Shown: positions 52,591 to 61,167 of the stretch, one piece after another
How the letters are laid out: the number at the start of each line of letters is the position of its first letter
How positions within the stretch are numbered: the first letter of the stretch is position 1
NCBI RefSeq assembly: GCF_900111245.1
Contig: NZ_FOGO01000015.1
Coordinates: forward strand, 48,101-112,100
Origin: Streptomyces qinglanensis
GTDB lineage: Bacteria > Actinomycetota > Actinomycetes > Streptomycetales > Streptomycetaceae
Reading direction: 5' to 3'
DNA: 64,000 nt
Notes under the pieces: model-generated
The model's database searches: none
Seen by the model: the letters and a program-made list of their open reading frames with translations, nothing else
What the model was told of the DNA's origin: nothing
Translations under genes and position numbers: made by a program

Positions 52591-53259
52591 TCACTCGCCG
52601 TCCGTGGTGGGCGGGAGCGCGAACCAACCGGCCGCCACCCGCGCGACCTCCTCCAAGGTGCCGGGCTCCTCGAACAGGTGGGTGGCGCCCGGGACGATGT
52701 GGATCCGGTGCGGGGCGCGCAGCCGCTCGGCGGCGGCCTCGTTCAGCCGCAGCACCTGGTGGTCGTCACCACCGACGATCAGCAGTACCGGGGCCAGCAC
52801 CTGCGGCAGGGTGTCGCCCGCCAGATCGGGCCGGCCTCCGCGGGAGACCACCGCGTACACGGTGCCCGGCCGCTCGGCCGCGGCCGTCAGTGCCGCCGCC
52901 GCCCCGGTGCTCGCCCCGAACAGGCCCACCGGCAGCCCCGCCGTCCGGCCGTGGCGCGTCAGCTCGTCGACGGCTGCCACCAGTCGGCGGCCCAGCAGCG
53001 GGATGTCGAACCGGTGCTCCGCCGTCGCGGCGTCGATCCGCTCCTCGTCCTCGGTCAGCAGATCCAGCAGCAGGGTGGCCAGCCCCTCCTCGCGCAGCGC
53101 GGCAGCGACCGCGCGGTTGCGGGGACTGAAGCGCGAGCTGCCGCTGCCGTGCGCGAACAGTACGGCGCCCGTCACCCGGTCCGGCACCTGGAGATCACCG
53201 GTGAGCACCGTTCCGCCGCCGGTCCTGATGCGGACGGTTTCCATGGTTTCCGTAGGCAC
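52591..53259 (-). CDS. alpha/beta hydrolase, dienelactone hydrolase-like
   Basis: 222 aa, GTG start (an ATG six codons further on is possible). Fold markers: GAVLFAHGSGSSRFSPRNRAVAAALREEGLATLLLDLLT, the nucleophile position in VGLFGASTGAAAALTAA (G-A-S-T-G elbow), acid in LIVGGDDHQVL and His in IVPGATHLFEEPG. Proteins of this kind often pair with the phosphoribosyltransferase, as here, in stress clusters. The substrate is unknown. Confidence 0.88.
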   Translation of the reverse strand: MPTETMETVRIRTGGGTVLTGDLQVPDRVTGAVLFAHGSGSSRFSPRNRAVAAALREEGLATLLLDLLTEDEERIDAATAEHRFDIPLLGRRLVAAVDELTRHGRTAGLPVGLFGASTGAAAALTAAAERPGTVYAVVSRGGRPDLAGDTLPQVLAPVLLIVGGDDHQVLRLNEAAAERLRAPHRIHIVPGATHLFEEPGTLEEVARVAAGWFALPPTTDGE

Positions 53260-53691
53260 GCCCTCTCACTCCCCTCACACCGCGTGCCCTCCCCGGGTGC
53301 CCAGCGCCGCCGCGTCCAACCAGGTCGGCGACGCACCGACCCGATGGCACCGGCCCGTGCCCGCCGGGGTCTGCGGTGCCCGCCGGGGCCGTCGCACCCA
53401 TCTGGGATGCGCCGCATCCGCCGGGCCGCCGGGGCCGGTGCCGCAGGTCCGGCCGCGGCCGCCCGTCGACCGGGACAGCCCGAGTCACCCGACCGGGATC
53501 TCCCAGTCACCCCGCTTGAGCTGGGGTTTCGCGCATATTGCTCGCGGATGACGCCCTTGTGACGGCGCGTCGGCGCTGCTTACCGTCGGGCGACCGCAGG
53601 GCGCCGCGGCCCGTCGCAGGGCCGCCACCGGGCGCTCCGTCACCGGGCACCGGGCTCCCGCCGCGACACGGCAGGGGCGCGGGCGGCTTCC

Positions 53692-53710
53692 CCCGCCGCG
53701 TCGCGGCGGG
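53692..53710. repeat. 9-bp perfect inverted repeat before the citrate transporter
   Basis: cccgccgcg and cgcggcggg around one base, ending 19 bases before the CitMHS start. It could be a protein-binding site or a hairpin near the translation start. The rest of the 469-base gap 53260-53728 shows no gene. Confidence 0.45.
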
Positions 53711-53728
53711 CGAGAGATTGGTTCTTCC

Positions 53729-55282
53729 ATGCTGACGATCCTCGGATTTGTCATGATCGCCACCTTCCTGGTGCTGATCATGGCCAAGAAGATGTCCCCC
53801 ATCGCCGCGCTCGTGCTCATCCCCGCGCTCTTCTGTGTGCTGGTCGGACAGGGCGCGCACCTGGGCGAGTACGTCCTCGACGGCGTCGGCGACCTCGCCC
53901 CCACGGCCGCGATGCTGATGTTCGCCATCATCTACTTCGGCGTCATGATCGACGTCGGCCTCTTCGACCCGATCGTCCGCGGCATCCTGCGGTTCTGCAG
54001 AGCCGACCCGCTGCGGATCGTGATGGGTACGGCGCTGCTCGCCGCGATCGTCTCGCTGGACGGGGACGGCTCGACCACCTTCATGATCACGGTCTCCGCG
54101 CTGCTGCCGCTCTACCGGCGGCTGGGGATGAGCGTCGTCGTGCTGACCGGCGTCGCCGCCACCGCCAACGGCGTCATGAACACCCTCCCCTGGGGCGGGC
54201 CCACCGCGCGGGCCGCGACCGCGCTGCACGTGGACGCGGGCGACATCTTCGTCCCGATGATCCCCGCGCTCGCCGTCGGCCTGCTGTGCGTCCTGGTCCT
54301 CTCCTACGCCCTCGGCCTGCGGGAGCGCCGCCGCCTCGGCCTGCTGTCCGCCGCCGGTGTGTCCGGCGCGGGTGCGTCCGGCGCCGGTGCGGACGAGCGG
54401 GACGAGCGCGGCCACGCCGCCGACGCCGGGTCCGACGCCGGGGCCGGGTCCGCCGCCGGGGCGGAGACCGTACTGGTGGGCGCGGGAGCGGAGGCCCGGG
54501 CAGGCGCCGGACGGGTTTCGCTGAGCAAGGCCCGGACCGGCGGTGGGGACGGCGGCGTGCCCTCCGGTGCGGGGAGCGGCAGCGCCGCGCATCCCGGCAC
54601 CGAGGGCGATGCGGCGCCCTCCGGCCCGGCGGCCGGCGGGGCCGCGGTGCTCGACCCGAACCGGTCCACTCTCCGCCCGGGGCTGTACTGGTTCAACGCG
54701 GCCCTCACCGTCGCCCTCCTGGCCCTGCTGATCACCCAGCTCCTCCCCATCCCCGTACTGTTCCTGCTGGGTGCCGCGGTCGCGCTGACGGTCAACTTCC
54801 GGGACATGGCCGACCAGAAGGCCCGCATCGCGGCGCACTCCGAGAACGTGCTCAACGTGGCGGGCATGGTCTTCGCCGCGGCCGTCTTCACCGGCGTACT
54901 GACCGGTACCGGCATGGTGGACGAGATGGCGCGCACCGTGGTCGGCGCGATCCCCGACGCGCTGGGGCCGCACATGGCGGTGGTCACCGCGATCCTGAGC
55001 ATCCCGTTCACCTACCTGATGTCGAACGACGGCTTCTACTTCGGCATCGTCCCGATCCTCTCCGAAGCCGGGGCCGCGCACGGGGTCAGCTCGCTGGAGA
55101 TCGCCCGCGCCTCGCTCGTCGGCCAGCCGCTGCACATGTCGAGCCCGCTGGTCCCGGCGGTCTACGTCTTGGTCGGGATGGCGAAGGTCGAGTTCGGGGA
55201 GCACACCCGGTTCACGATCAAGTGGGCGGTGCTGACCTCCCTGACGGTGCTGGGCGCGGGGCTGCTCTTCGGGATCATGTGA
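53729..55282 (+). CDS. CitMHS-family citrate (metal-citrate):proton symporter
   Basis: 517 aa, ATG. It imports citrate, usually complexed with Mg or Ca, with protons. MLTILGFVMIATFLVLIMAKKMSPIAALVLIPALFC, then FGVMIDVGLFDPIVRGILRF, AIVSLDGDGSTTFMITVSALLPLYRRL and TANGVMNTLPWGGPTARAA are family signatures, and the second half has LSIPFTYLMSNDGFYFGIVPIL. A Gly/Ala/Asp-rich cytoplasmic loop of about 110 residues (200-310) is longer than in the Bacillus CitM/CitH type. It is followed by a CitA/CitB-type two-component system on the same strand, which should induce it. Confidence 0.92.
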   Translation: MLTILGFVMIATFLVLIMAKKMSPIAALVLIPALFCVLVGQGAHLGEYVLDGVGDLAPTAAMLMFAIIYFGVMIDVGLFDPIVRGILRFCRADPLRIVMGTALLAAIVSLDGDGSTTFMITVSALLPLYRRLGMSVVVLTGVAATANGVMNTLPWGGPTARAATALHVDAGDIFVPMIPALAVGLLCVLVLSYALGLRERRRLGLLSAAGVSGAGASGAGADERDERGHAADAGSDAGAGSAAGAETVLVGAGAEARAGAGRVSLSKARTGGGDGGVPSGAGSGSAAHPGTEGDAAPSGPAAGGAAVLDPNRSTLRPGLYWFNAALTVALLALLITQLLPIPVLFLLGAAVALTVNFRDMADQKARIAAHSENVLNVAGMVFAAAVFTGVLTGTGMVDEMARTVVGAIPDALGPHMAVVTAILSIPFTYLMSNDGFYFGIVPILSEAGAAHGVSSLEIARASLVGQPLHMSSPLVPAVYVLVGMAKVEFGEHTRFTIKWAVLTSLTVLGAGLLFGIM

Positions 55283-55564
55283 CCGGGCTCCTCTGGACAC
55301 CCGGCCGCGGTCGTCCTCTACGCTTCCTGGCAAGAAGCGCCCGGAAGAGTTGATTCCGGACAGGCGGGCCGCGCCGGGCGGACGGTCCGGGCCCTGCGGA
55401 ACCGGCTCCGCGCACTGCGGAACCGGGGTCCGGGACCGGACGAGTACAGCGGGACCCGAGGGACGGGCCAGGCCGGGGAACCCGGTGGGTCCGGACGACC
55501 GGATCGGGCAGCCGGACCGGACGAACGGCCGACGGGACAGACCGGACGAGAGGAGGCGGGGCGG

Positions 55565-57487
55565 ATGCGCGTCGGATCGCCACGCCGTGTCTCCTCACAT
55601 GTGCTGACGGCCCAGCTCGCTCTCGTCGTCGGCGTGACCGCGCTGGTCAGCGGAGTGTTCCTGGCCCCGCTGAGCGATCAGCTCGATCGGCAGGCCACCC
55701 GCCGCGCCCTCGCGATCGCCCAGACCACCGCGGCCCGGCCGGGGCTGGCCGACGAGCTGACCGCCGCCGCGCACGCCGCCGAGCGCCCCAGCCCGCGCGG
55801 CCCCCTGCAGACGGAGGCGGAACGCATCCGGCGCGCCACCGGCGCCGAGTATGTGGTGATCATGGACGAGCGAGGTATCCGCTGGTCCCACCCCTCGCCC
55901 TCGGCCCTCGGCCGGCACGTCTCCACCGACCCGGGACCGGTGCTGTCAGGGCGGGACGTCGCCCAGATCGACGACGGAACCCTGGGCCGTACCGCACGCG
56001 GCAAGGCCCCGCTGCGGAACGCCGACGGCCGGATCATCGGCGCGGTCTCCGTCGGCATCGACTACGCGAACGTCCGCGAGAGCCTGCTGGCGCTCGTCCC
56101 CAAGCTGCTGACGTACGCAGGCGGCGCGCTGGCCGTGGGAGCGTTGGCCGCCTGCCTTCTCGCCCGGCGACTGCGGCGCCGCACCCACGCCCTCGCCTTC
56201 TCCGACATCTCGGCGCTGCTCGCCGAGCGCGAGGCGATGCTGCACGGCCTCGCCGAAGGCGTGGTGGCGCTGGACGCCGACGGCCGGGTACGGCTCGTCA
56301 ACGACGAGGCCCAGCGGCTCCTCGGCCTCGGCGCCGACGCGCTCGGCCGTCCGGTGACCGAGGCCCTCGGCCCGGGCCGGACAGCCGACGTGCTCTCCGG
56401 CCGGGTGGCGGGCCGCGACCTGGTCACCGTGCGCGGCTCCCGCGTCCTGGTCGCCAACCGGATGCCCACCGCGGACGGCGGCGCCGTCGCCACCCTGCGG
56501 GACCGCACCGAACTCGAACGCCTCGGTCGCGAACTCGAAGGCACCCGCGGTCTGCTCGACGCCCTCCGCGCCCAGGACCACGAACACGCCAACCGGCTGC
56601 ACACCCTGCTCGGCCTGCTGGAACTGGGCCTGCACGAGGACGCCGCGCGGTACGTCACCGAGGCGCTGGGGGTGCATCGCGCCACGGCCGAAGAGGTCAC
56701 CGAGCGCGTGCACGACCCCCTGGTGTCGGCCCTGCTGGTCGGCAAGGCGGCGGTGGCCGCCGAACGCGGCGTCGCACTGCGCCTCCACCCCGACTCCTTC
56801 CTCCCCGACCGGCTGGCCGATCCGAGCGGCCTCGTCACGGTCGTCGGCAACCTGGTGGACAACGCGCTGGACGCGGCGGCGGGCAGCGCGGAACCGGCGG
56901 TCGAGGTGGAGCTGCGCGTCGAGGGCGACCGCACCGTGGTGCTCGCGGTACGCGACACCGGGCCGGGCGTCCCCGCCGCGCACCGGGAGTCGGTGTTCGA
57001 GGAGGGCTGGTCCACGAAGGCCGCAGCGGATGCCGGCGCGGACAGCGGCGAGGAGGGCGGCAGCACGGCGCACCGAGGTCTCGGCCTGGCCCTGATCCGC
57101 CGGTTCGCGCAACGCGCGGGCGGCACGGTACGGGTCGGTACCGCCACCGGGAACGACACATGGACCGGGGGCGGTGCCGAGTTCCGCGTCGTCCTGCCGG
57201 AGGCGCTGACGGACACCGCCCACGCGGCGCCGGACCGCGTCCGCGGGGGTGACTCCGCGGCCGATCCCGCATGCGCCTCCGCGGCCGCCTCCGCGGTCGA
57301 CCTGGCGGCCGCCTCCGCGGCCGCCTCCGCGGCCGCCTCCGCGGCCGATCCGGCGGCCGATCCGGCGGAAGGGGACCGGCTTCCGCCGGAGGGCGACCGG
57401 CCGGAGGCCGCCACGGCTGAGGCCGCCACGGCGGAGGGCGCTCCCTCCCGCACCCGGTCGGAAGCCGACGCGGGATCGCGGACATGA
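55565..57487 (+). CDS. CitA/DcuS-type sensor histidine kinase
   Basis: 640 aa, ATG with GAGGAGG upstream. TM1 (16-36), an extracytoplasmic PDC/PAS sensor domain (about 45-175) with EYVVIMDERGIRWSHPSPSALGRHV, which is the citrate/dicarboxylate-binding type, then TM2 (180-198), a cytoplasmic PAS (GVVALDADGRVRLVNDEAQRLLG) and the phospho-acceptor DHEHANRLHTLLGLLELG. HATPase: NLVDNALDAAA, DTGPGVP, RGLGLALIRRFAQRAGG. The last 100 residues are an Ala/Asp-rich tail (about 540-640), not part of known folds. The stop overlaps the regulator start (ATGA). It should sense citrate or a related di/tricarboxylate. Confidence 0.93.
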   Translation: MRVGSPRRVSSHVLTAQLALVVGVTALVSGVFLAPLSDQLDRQATRRALAIAQTTAARPGLADELTAAAHAAERPSPRGPLQTEAERIRRATGAEYVVIMDERGIRWSHPSPSALGRHVSTDPGPVLSGRDVAQIDDGTLGRTARGKAPLRNADGRIIGAVSVGIDYANVRESLLALVPKLLTYAGGALAVGALAACLLARRLRRRTHALAFSDISALLAEREAMLHGLAEGVVALDADGRVRLVNDEAQRLLGLGADALGRPVTEALGPGRTADVLSGRVAGRDLVTVRGSRVLVANRMPTADGGAVATLRDRTELERLGRELEGTRGLLDALRAQDHEHANRLHTLLGLLELGLHEDAARYVTEALGVHRATAEEVTERVHDPLVSALLVGKAAVAAERGVALRLHPDSFLPDRLADPSGLVTVVGNLVDNALDAAAGSAEPAVEVELRVEGDRTVVLAVRDTGPGVPAAHRESVFEEGWSTKAAADAGADSGEEGGSTAHRGLGLALIRRFAQRAGGTVRVGTATGNDTWTGGGAEFRVVLPEALTDTAHAAPDRVRGGDSAADPACASAAASAVDLAAASAAASAAASAADPAADPAEGDRLPPEGDRPEAATAEAATAEGAPSRTRSEADAGSRT

Positions 57488-58173
57488 TCGACGTGCTGGT
57501 CGTCGACGACGATCCGGACGTGGCCCGGATCAACGCCGCCTACGTGGCCAAGATCTCGGGCTTCCGCGTCGCCGGAACCGCGCACAGTGCCGCCGCCGCG
57601 CTGCTCTTCCTGCGGCAGCACCCGGTGGACCTGGTGCTGCTCGACCACTACCTGCCGGACGAGTCCGGCCTCACCCTCCTCCGCCGCCTGCACGACCTCG
57701 GCGTGGAGACGGAGGTCATCATGGTGACCGCCGCCCGCGACACCGCGACCGTGCGCGCGGCCCAGCGCCACGGCGCGCTGCAGTACGTGGTGAAACCGTT
57801 CACCTTCGCTCATCTGCGCGGCAAGCTCGACAGCTACGCCGCGCTCCGCCGCGAGTTGGCGACGGCCCCGCGGTCCGGCGCCACCCAGGAGACGGTGGAC
57901 CGCGTCTTCGGTGCCCCCACCCCGCCCGGCTCCGCGGAAACCCTGCCCAAGGGCCACTCGGTCCTGACGGCCGACCTGGTGCGGGAGGTGCTGCACAGCG
58001 CCCCGGACGCCCTCTCGGCCCAGGAGGTCGCCGACCGCGCCGGCCTCAGCCGCCAGACCGCGCAGCGCTACCTGAAACTCCTGGAAGGCGCCGGGTTGGT
58101 CCGCCACCGCCTCAAACACGGCGAGACCGGCCGCCCGGTGCACCTCTACCACTGGCGCGGCCCGGCAGGGTGA
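57484..58173 (+). CDS. CitB/DcuR-type response regulator
   Basis: 229 aa. Receiver: VLVVDDDPDVARIN, phospho-acceptor in LVLLDHYLPDESG, MVTAARD, Lys in YVVKPFTFAHLRGKL. The C-terminus has a winged-helix with SAQEVADRAGLSRQTAQRYLKLLEGAGLVRHRL, as in CitB and DcuR. It overlaps the kinase gene by four bases. It probably activates the CitMHS gene at 53729. Confidence 0.93.
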   Translation: MIDVLVVDDDPDVARINAAYVAKISGFRVAGTAHSAAAALLFLRQHPVDLVLLDHYLPDESGLTLLRRLHDLGVETEVIMVTAARDTATVRAAQRHGALQYVVKPFTFAHLRGKLDSYAALRRELATAPRSGATQETVDRVFGAPTPPGSAETLPKGHSVLTADLVREVLHSAPDALSAQEVADRAGLSRQTAQRYLKLLEGAGLVRHRLKHGETGRPVHLYHWRGPAG

Positions 58174-58325
58174 GTGCGGGGGCGGCCGGGACCGCCGGGG
58201 TACGCGACCTCCCCGCGAGGTCCCGCGCCGGGGACTCCACGTCGTCCGACGGCAGGGGAAGCACCGCCGGGCTCAGCGAGGCGCCCGACGCGACGGCGGT
58301 CGGGCCAGGGCTCCGCGAACCCCGG

Positions 58326-58538
58326 TCAGTGTCGGGCGGGGTCGTCGATGTCCATCGTGACCGCGACTCCGGCCGTCGAGGTGAACGTCGCCTCGCACCC
58401 GACCACGTCCTTGATCTTCCGAGCCGCGATGACCGACTCCTCCAGCGGCTTGAGGATCTTGCGGACACCCGCGATCTCGATCGCGTACCCGTCACCGGGT
58501 TTGGGGCCGTCGTACGCGCCCTTCCTGTCCCCCGACAT
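58326..58538 (-). CDS. small type VII secretion-associated protein
   Basis: 70 aa. MSGDRKGAYDGPKPGDGYAI, then RKILKPLEESVIAARKIKDVVGCEATFTSTAGVAVTMDIDD. The central helix resembles WXG100-like/ESX helper proteins of Streptomyces, though no WXG is visible. It follows the SseB-like gene with a 2-base gap (TGAgcATG) and is surely co-transcribed. The 152 bases to the response regulator stop on its left hold no gene. Identity is moderate. Confidence 0.65.
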   Translation of the reverse strand: MSGDRKGAYDGPKPGDGYAIEIAGVRKILKPLEESVIAARKIKDVVGCEATFTSTAGVAVTMDIDDPARH

Positions 58539-58540
58539 GC

Positions 58541-58963
58541 TCACCCCCTCCGGGCGGCGTCGCCGTCTGCGGGTTCCGCGACATCCGCGGGGCCCTCGTT
58601 CGCAGCGTCCGCGGCCCCTTCGCCGGCGTCGGGCCCGGCCGTCTCCGGCGGCGGCAGCCGGTCCGCGTCCAGCAGGAAGGGGCGTTCGCCCAGCGGGTCC
58701 ACCAGTGCCCGAACGCCGTCGGGCAGCAGGTCCACCAAATCCTCCGCTGTGGTGGAAGCCCAGTCGCACACTCCGGCGAACAGGGCCAGTTGCTCCCAGG
58801 AGGTGAAGACCGGCACCACCGGGCCGTCCACGGTCTCGGCCACCAGGAACCCGGGATTCTCAGGACGCTGGAAGTACAGACGTGCGGAGCGCAGTCGGTC
58901 CAGCCGCTCGGACGTGGACATCCGCGTCACGGCGGCGTCGTGGACGAGATCGCGCAACGACAT
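58541..58963 (-). CDS. SseB-domain protein, type VII secretion-associated
   Basis: 140 aa from ATG 58963, with GGAGGGGGA upstream on the minus strand. MSLRDLVHDAAVTRMSTSERLDRLRSARLYFQRPENPGFLVAETVDGPVVPVFTSWEQLALFAGVCDWASTT is the SseB N-terminal pattern found in actinobacterial type VII secretion loci, with a DPLG-E-RPFLLDADRLP end. An acidic Ala/Pro/Glu-rich tail follows. No EccC/EccB genes are in this window, so it is either a satellite gene or a remnant of a larger locus. Confidence 0.75.
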   Translation of the reverse strand: MSLRDLVHDAAVTRMSTSERLDRLRSARLYFQRPENPGFLVAETVDGPVVPVFTSWEQLALFAGVCDWASTTAEDLVDLLPDGVRALVDPLGERPFLLDADRLPPPETAGPDAGEGAADAANEGPADVAEPADGDAARRG

Positions 58964-59161
58964 GGGTCCCCCTCCCCTCCTCCCCTTGCCCCCGCCGCAC
59001 ATCCGGCCGGATCGTACTGGGCGATATTCGCACATCCCTAGGACACCAGTGCAGTTCAGAAGGCTCCGGCCTTCCGCTGTGACGGTGCCCTCGCGGACGT
59101 CGCGGGGCGCCTTGTTGCTGGGGGCACGCCCCCTCGCGTTTCCGGCTGCCGCCGGTGTGGG

Positions 59162-59601
59162 GTTGCCGTGTTGTGGGGGCACGCCCCCGTTGTTCTCGGC
59201 TGCCGCCGACAGGCCGTGTCGGGGGGCTCCGCCCCCCGACGCCCCCCGCTAGGTGGCTTCGCCCCCTAGAACCCCCGGCCGCCAAGGGTCACCGCTGCGA
59301 ACGCGTGTCAGCGGCGCGGAGGCAGGGTCCCCGATCCGGCCGGTGACAACCCTGCGGGTTGTTCTTCTAGGAGGACGAAAGGCGGGCTGTCCTTCTTTCC
59401 GGCGACCCGCAGGGTTGTCACCGGCCGCACCCGGGGCGCAGGCCCCTCGCCGGGTGCCCGGAGCCGGAGAGCGCCGCAGATGCGGCTGGGGGTCCTAGGG
59501 GGCGAAGCCCACTAGCGGGGGGCCGTTGGGGGGCGGAGCCCCCCGACACGACCCGTCGGCGGCAGCCGGAAACGCCAGGGGGCGTGCCCCCGACACGGCA
59601 A
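59162..59601. repeat. nested inverted repeats, 440 bp, in a 690-bp gene-free region
   Basis: The outer arms (59162-59271 and 59496-59601) are imperfectly complementary over about 105 bases and contain the short hairpins ggggggctccgcccccc and ggcttcgccccctag in mirrored order. Inside lies a perfect 22-base pair of arms, 59338-59359 and 59405-59426 (ggtgacaaccctgcgggt in the left arm), with a 45-base loop. Similar gcgaagcc/gggggcac hairpins are dispersed in Streptomyces genomes. No gene is visible between 58964 and 59654. Confidence 0.8.
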
Positions 59602-59654
59602 CCGGGGCCGCTGCCGGGGCGTGGCCCGCGAGGGCGGCGGGACCCCCGGAGGGG

Positions 59655-61025
59655 TCAGCGCCAGGTGCTGCCCGCGAAGTGGAGGTCTTCCAGCGCGTCG
59701 AGGACGACGGTGTGCCGGTACCACTCCAGCCATTGCGCGGCCTGCGCTGCCATCTCGTCCAGGGCTCGGGCCTCCGCGGCCGAGAGCGCCCGCACCGGGC
59801 GTTCGTGGTGGGTGGAGACCACTCCCTCGGGCAGGTCGGAGGGCTGCTTCACCAGGGGTGTGCTGTGGCAGCCGCGGCTGCCTGCGGCCAGGATCGCCTC
59901 CCGGGCGGGCTCCTCGAACAGGGGGTCGGTGGCCACGTCGGTGACGGTGACGCGGGTGACCTGCTGCGAAGCCTGCGCGCAGGCGGTGCCGTCCTTGCCT
60001 ACGCGGTCGAAGAACTCCACGAAGTCCTCGTCCAGACCGCGGTGCTTCTCGATCCGCAGGTCCCCGGTGACCGGGTCGACGAGTTGTACGTTGCCCATGT
60101 CCGCGCCGACGACCTCCATGCTGCGGCGCAGCACCGCGGAGAGCACCTCCGCGGTGTTCGCGGAAGCGGTCCGCAGCCCCGGGGCGAAGGCCAGCCGTGG
60201 CGGGGTGCGCCGCTCCCGGGCCGGGAACCACACGCTGTCGTAGGAGCGGGGGCCCGGGGTGGTGACGAGCGCGGTCGCGAGGGTGCGGAGCCGTACGTTG
60301 AACCGTTGTGAGCTGGCTTCCAGCAGGGAGAACGCCGCCCGGTCGTCCGGTAGTCGGTAGCGCTCCTCCAGGATGCCCTGGGCGCGGGAGACGAGCGGGT
60401 GGGTCCGGGCCTTGGCCCGCAGGTGGCGTATCTCCTTGCGCAGCCGGAGAAGTTCGCCGGGAGGAGTGGGGGGCTCCGCCGGCTGTGTGGCGGGCGTGGA
60501 CGGTGCGGCGGGCGTGGGTGACGCGGCGGACGGCTGCGCGGCGGTCGGCTGCGCAGGGGACGTGGCGCAGCCCGCGGCCGCCTCCGCGACGGAGCGGACC
60601 ACAATAGGGCGGCCTGCCGAGAAGGAGCCGCCCTCCGCGGCGGAACGGCTCTCCGCGGAGAAGCCCCCCTCCGCGGAGAAGCCCCCCTCCGCGGCGTGAC
60701 CCCCCTCCGCGGAGGAGATCCCCTCCGCGGAGAGTGCGCGGCGGAGCCGCTCGTTCGGGGCGGCCAGCAGGAGTGCGCGGCGGTCGGCCGCGAGCGTCCG
60801 CGCGCAGGCGGCCAGCGCGCGGACGCCCTCCGGGGACACGTGCGGGACCAGGGCGAGGTCGATCACCACGGCGGTGCAGCCGGGCGCGGGGCGCGCGGCC
60901 TCGTGGAGGGCCGGGTGGTCGGCGTCGGTCACACCGCCTTCCGCGCGGACCGCCCACAGGCCGTCTCCGTGCGGCAGTCGCACGACTTCTGCCCGTGCGG
61001 TGCCGGGGCCGCCCGTCGCGCCCAT
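59655..61025 (-). CDS. STAS-ANTAR-GAF domain regulator
   Basis: 456 aa from ATG 61025. Residues 1-95 are a STAS-like domain (VVIDLALVPHVSPEGVRALAACARTLAADRRALLLAAPNERLRRAL). Residues 100-190 are a low-complexity linker with SAEGGFSAEGG repeats and a Pro/Ala stretch. Residues 190-255 are ANTAR: ELLRLRKEIRHLRAKARTHPLVSRAQGILEERYRLPDDRAAFSLLEASSQRFNVRLRTLATALV. Residues 285-440 are GAF (DMGNVQLVDPVTGDLRIEKHRGLDEDFVEFFDRV and VTDVATDPLFEEPAREAILAAG). ANTAR before GAF, and a STAS domain in front, are unusual; GAF-ANTAR is the common order. It is divergent from the LysR gene. Confidence 0.88.
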   Translation of the reverse strand: MGATGGPGTARAEVVRLPHGDGLWAVRAEGGVTDADHPALHEAARPAPGCTAVVIDLALVPHVSPEGVRALAACARTLAADRRALLLAAPNERLRRALSAEGISSAEGGHAAEGGFSAEGGFSAESRSAAEGGSFSAGRPIVVRSVAEAAAGCATSPAQPTAAQPSAASPTPAAPSTPATQPAEPPTPPGELLRLRKEIRHLRAKARTHPLVSRAQGILEERYRLPDDRAAFSLLEASSQRFNVRLRTLATALVTTPGPRSYDSVWFPARERRTPPRLAFAPGLRTASANTAEVLSAVLRRSMEVVGADMGNVQLVDPVTGDLRIEKHRGLDEDFVEFFDRVGKDGTACAQASQQVTRVTVTDVATDPLFEEPAREAILAAGSRGCHSTPLVKQPSDLPEGVVSTHHERPVRALSAAEARALDEMAAQAAQWLEWYRHTVVLDALEDLHFAGSTWR

Positions 61026-61167
61026 AGGGTGTCCTTCTTTCTCCCCCGGAACATTTGCAGTGCGACAACGGTACTCACCTCTCGGGGAGCGCGGCAGTGC
61101 GGTCCCCCGTCGGGCCGTAAAGGCCCGGTGCCGCCCTCTTGTCGGCGGTCGGCGGGCGCCGCACCGT

